NCBI GenBank assembly: GCA_030431485.1 | Contig: JAUIIR010000003.1 | Coordinates: forward strand, 87,422 to 151,421 | Source: Alphaproteobacteria bacterium | Lineage (GTDB): Bacteria; Pseudomonadota; Alphaproteobacteria; Rhodobacterales; Rhodobacteraceae | DNA: 64,000 nucleotides | Direction: 5' to 3' | In this document: positions 20,690 through 30,461 of the stretch, piece after piece | Layout of the letters: the number at the start of each line of letters is the position of its first letter | Position numbering within the stretch: the stretch's first letter is position 1 | Position numbers and translations under genes: made by a program | Notes under the pieces: model-generated | The model's input: only the letters and a program-made list of their open reading frames with translations | Database searches by the model: none | What the model was told of the DNA's origin: nothing

Positions 20690-21640
20690 ATGACAAAACC
20701 GCCCCTGACCCTTTACCTTGCCGCGCCACGTGGCTTTTGTGCAGGCGTAGATCGAGCGATCAAGATTGTCGAAATGGCGCTCGAGAAATGGGGTGCGCCG
20801 GTCTATGTGCGGCACGAGATCGTGCACAACAAATATGTCGTGGACAGTTTGCGGGCTAAAGGTGCGGTGTTTGTTGAAGAACTGCATGAATGTCCGGACG
20901 ACCGCCCGGTGATCTTTTCTGCGCACGGTGTGCCCAAAGCAGTGCCCGCCGAGGCCGCCAAACGCGAGATGATCTATGTTGACGCGACCTGCCCGCTGGT
21001 AAGCAAGGTGCATATTGAGGCCGCGCGGCATCACGAAAACGGCCTGCAGATGATCATGATCGGCCATGAAGGCCATCCGGAAACCGTTGGTACGATGGGA
21101 CAGTTGCCCAAAGGCGAAGTGCTCTTGGTGGAAACGGTCGAAGATGTGGCCACGGTAGCGGTGCGCGACCCTGAACGGCTGGCTTTTGTCACTCAGACCA
21201 CGCTGAGCGTCGATGACACGATCGACATCGTCGCGGCCCTCCATGCTCGGTTTCCAAAGATCGTTGGCCCCCACAAGGAAGACATCTGCTACGCCACGAC
21301 CAACCGTCAGGAGGCGGTCAAGGCGATGGCCCCGAAATGCGATGCGATGCTGGTGGTCGGAGCCCCCAATTCGTCGAATTCCAAGCGACTGGTTGAAGTG
21401 GGCAGCAAGGCCGGCTGTGCCTATTCGCAGCTGGTCCAACGCGCGCCGGATATCGATTGGCGCGCGTTGGAGGGCATTGCCAGTGTCGGCATCACTGCGG
21501 GTGCCAGCGCGCCGGAAGAGCTGATCAACGAAGTGATCGACGCGTTCCGGGATCGGTACGATGTGACGGTTGAGATGGTCGAAACGGCGGTCGAGAACGT
21601 GGAGTTCAAGGTGCCGCGCGTTTTGCGTGTTCCCGCGTAA
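20690..21640 (+). CDS. ispH: 4-hydroxy-3-methylbut-2-enyl diphosphate reductase
   Basis: [44 protein letters not shown]...FSAHGVP...[11 protein letters not shown]. Confidence 0.96.
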   Translation: MTKPPLTLYLAAPRGFCAGVDRAIKIVEMALEKWGAPVYVRHEIVHNKYVVDSLRAKGAVFVEELHECPDDRPVIFSAHGVPKAVPAEAAKREMIYVDATCPLVSKVHIEAARHHENGLQMIMIGHEGHPETVGTMGQLPKGEVLLVETVEDVATVAVRDPERLAFVTQTTLSVDDTIDIVAALHARFPKIVGPHKEDICYATTNRQEAVKAMAPKCDAMLVVGAPNSSNSKRLVEVGSKAGCAYSQLVQRAPDIDWRALEGIASVGITAGASAPEELINEVIDAFRDRYDVTVEMVETAVENVEFKVPRVLRVPA

Positions 21641-21641
21641 A

Positions 21642-21668
21642 GGTGCGTTAGAGCACGCACCGTTTACT
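21642..21668 (+). terminator. Putative intrinsic terminator downstream of ispH
   Basis: GGTGCGT-TAGAGC-ACGCACC followed by gtttact. Confidence 0.5.
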
Positions 21669-23856
21669 TTTTACCGCCCGGCTTTCCACCGAACTTGCCT
21701 GATGGTTTGCCACCAGATTTGCCAGTAGGTTTCCCGCCGGACTTTCCCGCACCCGCACGTGGTTTGCGCATGCTTTGTGAGGGGTCGCTTGCACCGGCGC
21801 GGGCGGCGGCACGGGCGATGTTCTTCTTGCTGTTAGGCTTGCCCTCGGGCGGAGGTGGGCCTTTGGGCTTGCTCCTAGCCTTGTAAGGCTTCGCCTCAAA
21901 TTCGCCTTCGGCGCGACGCGGCGGGCGGTCGCCGCCGGACTTGTCGCCGTAAGACTTGCGGCCTTTGACTGGCTTGTCGGATTTGCCCTTGTATGGTTTG
22001 CGGTCCTGAGACGCTCCGCCGCCAGCTTTGCCTGCCGATTTGCCACTTTTGCGGTCGGCTGGTTTTGGTTTGCGCACACGCGGTGTTGGCTCATCGTTCC
22101 AGTCTATCGGAGCGGAGGACACAGGGGCCGGCTTTGCCGGTGCCGCTGCTTCGGGCTTTGGTTCGGTTGTACCTGCGTCGTGTCGCGGAGCTTCGCGGTC
22201 GGGCTTGCGCTCGGGTCTTGGCGCGCCGCCGTGTGGTTTTCGCTCCGGCTTCGGTCCGCGTGGGCTAGCTGGACGCCCGCCACGCTCGAAGCTGGGTGCA
22301 TGGTCGAGCCGGGAGAGGGTCACACCTTTTTCGAGTTCCATCTCAGGACCCACGGCATTGAGGAACCGCGCGACCGAGGCTTCCTTGATCTGCACCAGCG
22401 AATGGTCCTGCTGGATGCGGATCGCGCCGACATCATCCTTGCTGAGATCCCCTGCGCCGCAGATCATCGGCAGGATGCGACGCGGTTCGGCCTCGGCGGC
22501 ACGACCGCCGGAAACTGCGAACCACACGCTCGGGCCGAATTCCTCGCGCGGGGCGCGCTTTTCGTTGGGATCAGACAGGTCCTCTGGCGCCGTATGCTGC
22601 TCACGGAACATGCGAAGGTAGGCTGCCGCAATCTGTTCCGGCGTCTTTTCCGCAAGCAGACGCGAGACCACCGCTTCTTCCGATTCGGCCACCGGGGTGT
22701 CCCACGCGAGATCGGCGAACATGCGGTCTTCGTCGCGCGCCAGCACTTCGTCAGCAGACGGCGCAGAGCCCCATTCCGATTTCAGTTTGGCCATACCCAG
22801 AATGCGCTCGGCTTTCTTGCGCACCTTGGGTGTGACGATCAGCGCCGACACACCCTTGCGCCCGGCGCGGCCGGTCCGGCCAGACCGGTGCAGCAGCGTT
22901 TCATGGTTCGAGGGTAATTCGGCGTGAACCACAAGATCGAGGTTCGGCAGGTCGATGCCACGTGCGGCCACGTCTGTTGCGACGCAGACCTGCGCACGCC
23001 CGTCGCGCATCGCTTGCAGCGCATGGGTGCGTTCGGTTTGCGACAGCTCACCCGACAGCGCCACCACCTGGAACCCACGGTTCGACAGGCGGGTGGTCAG
23101 GCGGTTCACCATCGCGCGGGTGTTGGCAAAGACGATGGCGTTGGGGGCTTCGTAATAGCGCAGCGTGTTGATGACGGCGTTGTCGGTGTCACGCTCGTTC
23201 ACCATCATCGCGCGGTAGGCGATGTCGGCGTGCTGGCTGGTCTCGGATTTCGTGACCACGCGGATCGCGTCACGCTGATAGCTTTGCGCAAGCTTGGCAA
23301 TCTGCGGCGGTACTGTGGCCGAGAACAGCAGCGTTTGCCGGTCTTCAGGCGCTTCACCAAGAATGAATTCAAGGTCTTCACGGAAGCCGAGGTCGAGCAT
23401 CTCATCGGCTTCGTCCAGCACCACCGCCCGACATTGCGACAGGTCGATGGAACCGCGCATGATGTGATCGCGCAAACGGCCCGGCGTGGCCACGACGATA
23501 TGTGCCCCGCGCTCCAAAGCGCGGCGTTCGTCGCGCATGTCCATGCCGCCCACGGTCGAGGCCATGACCACACCGGCCTGCGCGTAGAGCCATGCCAACT
23601 CGCGCTTCACCTGCATCGCCAGTTCCCGCGTCGGCGCAATCACCAGCGCCAGCGGAGCACCGGCGGCGTCAAACACCTCGTCGTCAAGGATCGTCGGTGC
23701 GATGGCGAGGCCGAAGCCCAGTGTCTTACCCGATCCTGTCTGGGCCGAGACCAAAAGGTCGGCACCAACATAACCGGGGTTGAGAACCGCCTCTTGAACC
23801 GGGGTCAGCGTGTCATATCCTCGGGCATCAAGGGCGTCTTGCAGGGCTTTTTTCAC
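21664..23856 (-). CDS. DEAD-box RNA helicase (DeaD/CsdA-like, DbpA-type C-terminal domain) with a long basic low-complexity tail
   Basis: QTGSGKTLGF, PTRELA, VLDEADEMLD, SATVP, HRSGRTGRAGRKG; C-terminal K/G/P/R-rich tail. Confidence 0.93.
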   Translation of the reverse strand: MKKALQDALDARGYDTLTPVQEAVLNPGYVGADLLVSAQTGSGKTLGFGLAIAPTILDDEVFDAAGAPLALVIAPTRELAMQVKRELAWLYAQAGVVMASTVGGMDMRDERRALERGAHIVVATPGRLRDHIMRGSIDLSQCRAVVLDEADEMLDLGFREDLEFILGEAPEDRQTLLFSATVPPQIAKLAQSYQRDAIRVVTKSETSQHADIAYRAMMVNERDTDNAVINTLRYYEAPNAIVFANTRAMVNRLTTRLSNRGFQVVALSGELSQTERTHALQAMRDGRAQVCVATDVAARGIDLPNLDLVVHAELPSNHETLLHRSGRTGRAGRKGVSALIVTPKVRKKAERILGMAKLKSEWGSAPSADEVLARDEDRMFADLAWDTPVAESEEAVVSRLLAEKTPEQIAAAYLRMFREQHTAPEDLSDPNEKRAPREEFGPSVWFAVSGGRAAEAEPRRILPMICGAGDLSKDDVGAIRIQQDHSLVQIKEASVARFLNAVGPEMELEKGVTLSRLDHAPSFERGGRPASPRGPKPERKPHGGAPRPERKPDREAPRHDAGTTEPKPEAAAPAKPAPVSSAPIDWNDEPTPRVRKPKPADRKSGKSAGKAGGGASQDRKPYKGKSDKPVKGRKSYGDKSGGDRPPRRAEGEFEAKPYKARSKPKGPPPPEGKPNSKKNIARAAARAGASDPSQSMRKPRAGAGKSGGKPTGKSGGKPSGKFGGKPGGKK

Positions 23857-23967
23857 GAGCGTCGTCTTTTTCCATAAGGTCGGCCCACCAGCGGGCCAAA
23901 GCGCGCGTCTAGATCATTGTGGGTCAAATGTATAGCGTCATCACAGCACACCCAGTGAGGAGCCGCT

Positions 23968-24582
23968 ATGCTTTCCCTGCAATTCCTTCTTACGGCCTTG
24001 GTCGTCGTCATCGCACCCGGAACCGGAGTCATCTACACGCTGGCTATCGGCTTGGGGCAGGGGCGCTGGCCGTCAATCTGGGCGGCGCTTGGGTGCACCT
24101 TCGGTATCGTACCGCACCTACTCGCTGCGACTTTGGGTCTGGCGGCGGTTCTGCACACATCGGCTGTCCTGTTCAATATGGTGAAGTTCACGGGCGTCGC
24201 CTACCTGCTATGGCTGGCATATCAGTCTTTGCGGTCAGGGGGCCTATTGGCGGTCTCGGCGGATCGCAGTGCTGAAAGCGGCCTGCGCATAGCGCAGCGC
24301 GGAGCCCTGATCAACATCCTCAACCCAAAACTCTCGATCTTTTTCCTGGCGCTGCTTCCGCCGTTTCTGTCGGGCAACCCTGCCACGGCGACTGCCGAAA
24401 TGGCCGTGATGGGCGGCATCTTCATGCTTATGACCTTTGCGGTCTTTGTCCTCTACGGCGTGTTCGCAGCGGCCGCCCGTACATGGCTCTTGGGCAGTGA
24501 AAGGGTGATGCGGTGGCTGAACCGGTCCTTTGCGGCCCTCTTCGCCGCTTTGGCAGGGCGGTTGGCGCTGGAACGCGCGTGA
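23968..24582 (+). CDS. LysE family translocator
   Basis: LVVVIAPGTGVIYTLAIGLGQGRWPSIWAALGCTFGIVPHLLAATLGLAAVL. Confidence 0.88.
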   Translation: MLSLQFLLTALVVVIAPGTGVIYTLAIGLGQGRWPSIWAALGCTFGIVPHLLAATLGLAAVLHTSAVLFNMVKFTGVAYLLWLAYQSLRSGGLLAVSADRSAESGLRIAQRGALINILNPKLSIFFLALLPPFLSGNPATATAEMAVMGGIFMLMTFAVFVLYGVFAAAARTWLLGSERVMRWLNRSFAALFAALAGRLALERA

Positions 24583-24619
24583 GCTATGTCGCCGCCAAAA
24601 CACTGATGACGGACCTGCC

Positions 24620-25072
24620 ATGACCCACATTCCTCGTTCCGCACTGATCCTTGGCCTTGCCGGGGTAATCCCCTTTGCATGGGGCGCGCTGACGCTGCTG
24701 TCCGATCCAGCGGCCCAATGGGGCATGGACGTGCTGGGGCCGAGGTTCATTGGTCCCTACGTTCAACTCAGCTACGGCATGGTGATCCTCAGCTTCATGT
24801 CCGGCGTGCTGTGGGGTTTTGCCACCAAGGCGAATGGCGGTCAGGCCGCCACGGGATATGCGCTGTCGGTGATCCCGGCGCTCTGGGCGTTCTTCATGAC
24901 GGGCGGTGGGCCGGTTTCGGCGGGAACCAACCTGATATTCGGGTTTTTGGGGCTGCTGGTGCTCGATTTCAGCTTCTGGAAATGGGGCCTTGCGCCAAAA
25001 TGGTGGATGCACCTGCGAGTGCTGCTCACGAGTCTGGTCGTCCTGAGCCTTTGCGTGGGGGTCTTCCTATGA
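24620..25072 (+). CDS. DUF3429 domain-containing membrane protein
   Basis: MTHIPRSALILGLAGVIPFAWGALTLL...; small 5-TM protein. Confidence 0.75.
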   Translation: MTHIPRSALILGLAGVIPFAWGALTLLSDPAAQWGMDVLGPRFIGPYVQLSYGMVILSFMSGVLWGFATKANGGQAATGYALSVIPALWAFFMTGGGPVSAGTNLIFGFLGLLVLDFSFWKWGLAPKWWMHLRVLLTSLVVLSLCVGVFL

Positions 25073-25659
25073 GCGATCGCGAAACCATAGCTGTCTACGA
25101 TGCCCGCGCGGGCGACTATGCCAAGCTTGAACCATCTGACACACCCAGCGAAACGCTTGCCACGTTTATCGCAGCCCTTCCCGAAAGTGCCCGTGTCCTT
25201 GACCTTGGCTGTGGTCCCGGCACCTCGGCGCGTCACATGGTGCGGGCTGGATGCTTGGTTGATGCGCTTGATGCCTCGGCCGAAATGATCAGTCTTGCCT
25301 CGGCCATAGAAGGCGTTACCGCACGGCAGGCCAGTTTTGACGATATCAGCGGCACCGCAATCTATGACGGGGTCTGGGCCAATTTCAGCCTTCTGCACGC
25401 GCCGCGTGCCCACATGCCCAAACATCTTGCGGCGATCCATAGTGCGTTGAAGCCCGGTGGGCTGTTTCATATCGCCGTGAAGGAAGGCGCAGGCGAAGGC
25501 CGGGATGCACTTGGAAGGCACTACACCTATTACGCCGAACCCGACCTATCCACACTTCTGGAAGCTGCTGGCTTTTCCGTGGGGCCCTATCGACGCGGGC
25601 GCGACAAGGGGCTAAGCGGCACCGACGACAACTGGATCTCTGTGACTGCCCATGCCTGA
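25069..25659 (+). CDS. Class I SAM-dependent methyltransferase
   Basis: [38 protein letters not shown]. Confidence 0.88.
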   Translation: MSDRETIAVYDARAGDYAKLEPSDTPSETLATFIAALPESARVLDLGCGPGTSARHMVRAGCLVDALDASAEMISLASAIEGVTARQASFDDISGTAIYDGVWANFSLLHAPRAHMPKHLAAIHSALKPGGLFHIAVKEGAGEGRDALGRHYTYYAEPDLSTLLEAAGFSVGPYRRGRDKGLSGTDDNWISVTAHA

Positions 25660-26113
25660 CCTCTACGCCTATACCGACGGAGCTTGTTCCGGAAATCCCG
25701 GACCGGGGGGATGGGGCGTCCTGCTTTTGGCTAAAGATGGCGATACCGTGATCAAAGAGCGAACCTTGTCGGGGGGTGAGGCGAACACCACCAACAACCG
25801 GATGGAGTTGCTGGCTGCAATTCACGCACTGGAGACCTTGGCGCGACCTTCTTCGCTGACCATCGTCACCGACAGCGCCTATGTGAAGAACGGTGTCACC
25901 GGTTGGATCCATGGCTGGAAGCGTAATGGCTGGAAGACTGCGAATAAGAAACCGGTCAAGAATGTCGAGCTCTGGCAACGTCTGGACGAGGCACAGCAAC
26001 GGCACGATGTCACTTGGGAATGGGTAAAGGGTCACGCAGGCCACCCTGAGAATGAACGCGCGGATGAGTTGGCGCGCGATGGCATGAAGCCGTTCAAAAA
26101 AGGCGCGGCGTGA
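25652..26113 (+). CDS. rnhA: Ribonuclease HI
   Basis: [23 protein letters not shown]...[17 protein letters not shown]...[22 protein letters not shown]. Confidence 0.96.
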   Translation: MPDLYAYTDGACSGNPGPGGWGVLLLAKDGDTVIKERTLSGGEANTTNNRMELLAAIHALETLARPSSLTIVTDSAYVKNGVTGWIHGWKRNGWKTANKKPVKNVELWQRLDEAQQRHDVTWEWVKGHAGHPENERADELARDGMKPFKKGAA

Positions 26114-26733
26114 CGCTCGTTGCGTGGATCGACCACGCCGCAGTTTTGGTATTTGCGCTGACTGGCGCGCTGGTTGCCAGCCGGGCGCAATTGGACATCA
26201 TTGGATTTGCGTTTCTTGCCATCCTGACCGGTGTTGGAGGGGGGACGGTTCGCGACGTACTCTTGGACCGGAATCCGGTATTTTGGATGGCAGACCCGAC
26301 CTATCTTGGCGTGGCTGTGCTTGCCGCCTTTGCTGTGTTCTTCACCGCGCACCTGTTCGAAAGCCGCTACAAGGCGATCCTGTGGCTCGATGCGGCGGCG
26401 CTGGCCTTCGCGGTTTCTGCAGGCGCGAATATCGCGGCCACTCTGGGGCTAAGTGCGCCGATTGTGGTGGTGATGGGCACCGTCACAGGCTGTCTCGGAG
26501 GATTGATGCGCGATGTGGTCGCAAACGAGGTGCCGCTCGTGCTCAAGCAGGGCGAGCTTTACGTCACCTGCGCTGTCGCTGGCGCGGCGGTGGTCTCGTT
26601 GGGACCCTTTGTCGAACTGAACCAGACATCGACTGTTCTGGCTGCCGCGGCAATCACCTTTGGATTACGGGCGGGCTCCATCGCATTCGGATGGAGCTTG
26701 CCGGTCTATAAATCCCGTCCGCCGCGCAAATGA
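26110..26733 (+). CDS. Trimeric intracellular cation channel (TRIC/UPF0126) family membrane protein
   Basis: [46 protein letters not shown], typical UPF0126. Confidence 0.88.
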   Translation: MTLVAWIDHAAVLVFALTGALVASRAQLDIIGFAFLAILTGVGGGTVRDVLLDRNPVFWMADPTYLGVAVLAAFAVFFTAHLFESRYKAILWLDAAALAFAVSAGANIAATLGLSAPIVVVMGTVTGCLGGLMRDVVANEVPLVLKQGELYVTCAVAGAAVVSLGPFVELNQTSTVLAAAAITFGLRAGSIAFGWSLPVYKSRPPRK

Positions 26734-26735
26734 CC

Positions 26736-27926
26736 CTATTGCAGGTCGCTGAATGCCGCTTGCAGCCGTTTGGCTGCTTCTTCGACACGGTAGCTCTGAG
26801 TGGCGAGGTTGAATCGGAGGAAGGTTTCGCCGCCGGGGCCAAACTCAGGGCCAGGACTGGGCGCAATGCGGGCATCTTTGCGCACGCGGCGGCTGATTTC
26901 GTCGAAATCCATGCCGGTGCCCGAAAAGTCGACCCACGCGAGATAGGTTGAGGCCAAGGGCAGGGATCGCACCCCGGGGATCGCATTGATCGCACCGTCA
27001 AAGATGCGGCGGTTTTCGATCAGGTGTTCGATCTGTGCATCGACCCATTCCGCGCCTTCAGGCGTGTAGGCTGCTGTCACCATCTCAAGGCCCATGCGGT
27101 TTGGAGAATAATCCAGAGACCGCAGCCGCTGTGCCATTGCTTCGCGCAGTTTAGCGTCGGGAATGATAATGTTCCCAATCTTTAGCCCCGCGATGTTAAA
27201 GGTTTTGGAAGATGCCGTAAGGATCACCGACCGGTCCCGCGCATCAGGGGCGGCAACGTCGTAGGGGACGAAAGTGTTTCCCGGATAGATAAAGTCATGA
27301 TGAATCTCGTCGGCCACAACGATCAGATTGTTCCGCTGTGCGAACGCAGCCACCTCGCGCAATTCTTCCGCGCTCCAGATTCGCCCAGACGGGTTTTGCG
27401 GTGAGCAAAAGATCAGAAGCTTTTCGCTGCCATCAAGCCGCGCCTCGGCATCTTCGAAATCAATGTGATAGGTGTCGCCTTCCCGTTTCAGAGGACATTG
27501 CACGGGTACGCGTCCGGCTTTGCGGATCTTGAACTCAAATTCGTGATAGACCGGGTTGAAGGTGACAATCCGATCCCCCGGTTCGGTCCAGACGTCGATA
27601 CACAGCGCGATCGCATTGCCCAGTCCTTGCGTTGTGAGAATCCAGTCGCCGTCGATGTCCCAGCCATGTCTGTTCTTCATCCACCACTGGATCGCCGCAT
27701 GGTACTGGGTGTTGTCCGTCCAATATCCAAACACGCCATGATCGACAGCTTTCTGCATTGCCCTGAGCACACACGGTGCTGTGGGATAATCGCTGTCTGC
27801 TGTCCACATCGCGATTCCATCCCCGCTTGGCACGTCAAATTTGCTTTCCAGCATGTCCCACTTTGAACTGTGCTGTCCGCGCCGGTCGTTGGGGACGTTG
27901 AAAAGATCGCGCATGTGGGTCTCCAT
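26736..27926 (-). CDS. MalY/PatB-family PLP-dependent aminotransferase / cystathionine beta-lyase
   Basis: FDVPSGDGIAMWTADSDYPTAPCVLRAMQKAVDHGVFGY...FCSPQNPSGRIWSAEEL...ASSKTFNIAGLKIGN. Confidence 0.88.
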   Translation of the reverse strand: METHMRDLFNVPNDRRGQHSSKWDMLESKFDVPSGDGIAMWTADSDYPTAPCVLRAMQKAVDHGVFGYWTDNTQYHAAIQWWMKNRHGWDIDGDWILTTQGLGNAIALCIDVWTEPGDRIVTFNPVYHEFEFKIRKAGRVPVQCPLKREGDTYHIDFEDAEARLDGSEKLLIFCSPQNPSGRIWSAEELREVAAFAQRNNLIVVADEIHHDFIYPGNTFVPYDVAAPDARDRSVILTASSKTFNIAGLKIGNIIIPDAKLREAMAQRLRSLDYSPNRMGLEMVTAAYTPEGAEWVDAQIEHLIENRRIFDGAINAIPGVRSLPLASTYLAWVDFSGTGMDFDEISRRVRKDARIAPSPGPEFGPGGETFLRFNLATQSYRVEEAAKRLQAAFSDLQ

Positions 27927-28023
27927 CTGCTCATTGCTGTTGGGGCCGGACGCTACTCCAGTGAATGTCAGGCGCAAGCCCCCGTCTATTGCCCTTGCGT
28001 GTTGGATTAACTAGATCACTGGC

Positions 28024-28542
28024 ATGAAACTGCCGATCCTCATCCACCCGGACCCGCGTCTGAAAAAGGTCTGTGACCCCGTACCCGATTTGTCGGACGA
28101 TTTGCGCACGCTGGCCAAGGACATGCTGGAAACCATGTACGACGCGCCGGGCATTGGTTTGGCCGCGCCGCAGGTGGGGGTGCTGTCCCGGCTGATCGTT
28201 CTGGATTGCATCAAGGACGAGGAATCGACCCCACGTCCGCTGATCATGTTCAACCCCGAGATTCTGGCCTCCTCGGATGATCTGAACGTCTACGAAGAAG
28301 GCTGCTTGTCGATTCCTGATCAATTCGCTGATGTGACCCGCCCCGAAGCGGTCAAGGTCGCGTGGATCGACGAAAATGGAAATCCGAAGGAAGAAGAGTT
28401 TGACGGGCTCTGGGCGACCTGTGTGCAACACGAGATCGACCACCTGAACGGAAAGCTCTTCATCGACTATCTCAAACCGCTCAAGCGGCAGATGATCACC
28501 CGCAAGATGGTCAAGCTCAAGCGCGAGATGGCGCGGGCATGA
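28024..28542 (+). CDS. def: Peptide deformylase
   Basis: All three motifs intact: GIGLAAPQVG, EEGCLSIPD, QHEIDHLNG. Confidence 0.95.
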   Translation: MKLPILIHPDPRLKKVCDPVPDLSDDLRTLAKDMLETMYDAPGIGLAAPQVGVLSRLIVLDCIKDEESTPRPLIMFNPEILASSDDLNVYEEGCLSIPDQFADVTRPEAVKVAWIDENGNPKEEEFDGLWATCVQHEIDHLNGKLFIDYLKPLKRQMITRKMVKLKREMARA

Positions 28543-29036
28543 GTGTACGGCGCTGCCTGCCGTGGCCGAATGCTTGTCTTCGTACCTCCGCTGAACCGGT
28601 CGAAGAAATCACTGATGAGGTCCGCGCGATCTGGGACGATATGATCGACACGATGGAGGCGATGCCCGGTGTAGGTCTTGCGGCGAACCAGATCGGCATC
28701 CTGAAACGTTTGGCCGTAGTAGACGCGTCAGACGACCGAGGACGTGCCGTGCGAATGGCAAATCCGGAAATTCTTCATGCCTCCGTCAAATTGCGGTCGC
28801 ACGAAGAGGCAAGCCCAAACCTGCCCGGCGTCTTTGCCAAGATCGACCGCCCGCGCGCCGTGACCGTACGGTTCATGGGCGAGGAAGGTACGGTTCACGA
28901 ACAGGATTTCGTCGGACTTTGGGCGACCTCGGTGCAGCACCAGATCGACCATTTAAACGGCAAGATGTATTTCGACCATCTGAGCAAGACCAAACGCGAC
29001 ATGCTTTTGCGGCGGGCGAAAAAGCTGAAAGGCTAG
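28539..29036 (+). CDS. Peptide deformylase-like protein, predicted catalytically inactive
   Basis: GVGLAANQIG is retained, but EGCLS is replaced by EEASPN and HExDH by HQIDH. Confidence 0.85.
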   Translation: MSVRRCLPWPNACLRTSAEPVEEITDEVRAIWDDMIDTMEAMPGVGLAANQIGILKRLAVVDASDDRGRAVRMANPEILHASVKLRSHEEASPNLPGVFAKIDRPRAVTVRFMGEEGTVHEQDFVGLWATSVQHQIDHLNGKMYFDHLSKTKRDMLLRRAKKLKG

Positions 29037-29039
29037 GAC

Positions 29040-29951
29040 ATGCGGATCATCTTCATGGGAACGCCCGATTTCTCGGTTCCGGTGCTGGATGCGCTGGTCG
29101 AGGCCGGGCACGAGATCGCTGCCGTCTACTGTCAACCGCCGCGTCCTGCTGGGCGGGGTAAAAAAGACCGCCCTACACCCGTGCATGCGCGGGCCGAGGC
29201 GCTGGGCCTGGAGGTGCGGCATCCGACATCACTGCGCAATGACGAGGCGCAACAAGACTTTGCAGCGCTGAACGCCGAGATCGCGGTTGTGGTTGCTTAT
29301 GGGCTGATTCTACCGCAGGCGGTGCTGGACGCGCCCAAGCTTGGCTGCCTGAACATCCACGCCTCGCTTTTACCGCGCTGGCGTGGAGCGGCGCCTATTC
29401 ATCGCGCGATCATGGCTGGCGATGCCGAGACGGGGATCTGTATCATGCAGATGGAGGCGGGGCTTGATACCGGACCGGTTCTGCTACGCAAGACAACGAG
29501 AATTGGCGCGACTGAAACCACAGGTCAATTGCATGATCGGTTGAGCGATATGGGGTCTGCCCTGATCGTGCAGGCGCTTGACCATTTGGATGACCTTACT
29601 CCGAAGCCGCAGCCCGATGAGGGTGCTACCTATGCTGAAAAGATCAACAAGTCAGAGGCGCGGATTGACTGGACACGACCTTCGGTTGATGTGGACCGCC
29701 AGATCCGGGGGTTGTCGCCGTTCCCGGGCGCATGGACGATGATTGGCAAGGAGCGTGTCAAGCTTCTGGGCAGCCAACTGTCTGATCAAGCCGGTCCAAG
29801 CGGTGCAGCGCTTGACGATGTCTTCACCATTGCTTGTGGAGTGGGAGCGGTTACCATCACTCGGGCACAGCGTGCTGGCAAAGGAGCGCAGGATACCGTG
29901 ACGTTTTTGCGCGGCATGCCGGTTCCAAAAGGAACACTTTTGGGAGAATAG
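29040..29951 (+). CDS. fmt: Methionyl-tRNA formyltransferase
   Basis: [42 protein letters not shown]...[25 protein letters not shown]. Confidence 0.96.
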   Translation: MRIIFMGTPDFSVPVLDALVEAGHEIAAVYCQPPRPAGRGKKDRPTPVHARAEALGLEVRHPTSLRNDEAQQDFAALNAEIAVVVAYGLILPQAVLDAPKLGCLNIHASLLPRWRGAAPIHRAIMAGDAETGICIMQMEAGLDTGPVLLRKTTRIGATETTGQLHDRLSDMGSALIVQALDHLDDLTPKPQPDEGATYAEKINKSEARIDWTRPSVDVDRQIRGLSPFPGAWTMIGKERVKLLGSQLSDQAGPSGAALDDVFTIACGVGAVTITRAQRAGKGAQDTVTFLRGMPVPKGTLLGE

Positions 29952-29953
29952 AC

Positions 29954-30214
29954 ATGTTCATGATATTGATGGGAACCGTCGTTATCGCGGGGATCGTCGG
30001 GTATGTCTCGGAAAAGACAGGCTTTACCAATAACGGCATCGTTCCCAGCATTATCATCTGTGTCGGTGGTGCATTTCTTGCCTATTTCGTGCGGATCATG
30101 TTCGGCATCGGATTTAGCTCTCCGGGTTTGAACGCGATTGTGTCGTCGCTTGGTGCGCTCATCATTGTTCCGACCCACTGGCGGGCGTCCGTCCGCGATC
30201 GTCGGCGGAGGTAG
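29954..30214 (+). CDS. Small GlsB/YeaQ-like membrane protein
   Basis: 86 aa, glycine-rich TM segments: MFMILMGTVVIAGIVGYVSEKTGFTNNGIVPSIIICVGGAFLAYFVRIMFG. Confidence 0.55.
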   Translation: MFMILMGTVVIAGIVGYVSEKTGFTNNGIVPSIIICVGGAFLAYFVRIMFGIGFSSPGLNAIVSSLGALIIVPTHWRASVRDRRRR

Positions 30215-30217
30215 CCT

Positions 30218-30451
30218 ATGCACATCGTCTTCCTACTGATCATCGGCGCCGCCGCAGGATTTCTTGCAACCCGGTTCATGCGGGTGGAAATGAGCACGCT
30301 CGCCACAGTCATGGTTGGTGTCGCGGGCGCGCTAATTGGCGGGCTTGTTATTCGATTTCTCATGGCTGCGACTGGCGCGCTGGTGGGCCTTGTCGGCGCA
30401 GTTCTTGGAGCAATGGTGGTGATCTGGGTCGTTCAGAGACTGCGCAACTGA
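30218..30451 (+). CDS. Small GlsB/YeaQ/YmgE-like membrane protein
   Basis: 77 aa: MHIVFLLIIGAAAGFLATRFMRVEMSTLATVMVGVAGALIGGLVIRFL. Confidence 0.6.
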   Translation: MHIVFLLIIGAAAGFLATRFMRVEMSTLATVMVGVAGALIGGLVIRFLMAATGALVGLVGAVLGAMVVIWVVQRLRN

Positions 30452-30461
30452 CCCGACGCGT

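Noticed and set aside
20612-21439. 275-aa minus-strand ORF
   Set aside because: Antisense to ispH.
21664-21760. Considered a non-coding repeat/CRISPR-like array
   Set aside because: The 24-nt repeats are in frame and encode the GKxGGKPx tail of the helicase; no spacers or cas genes.
22924-23877. 317-aa plus-strand ORF
   Set aside because: Antisense to the DEAD-box helicase core; no independent coding signal.
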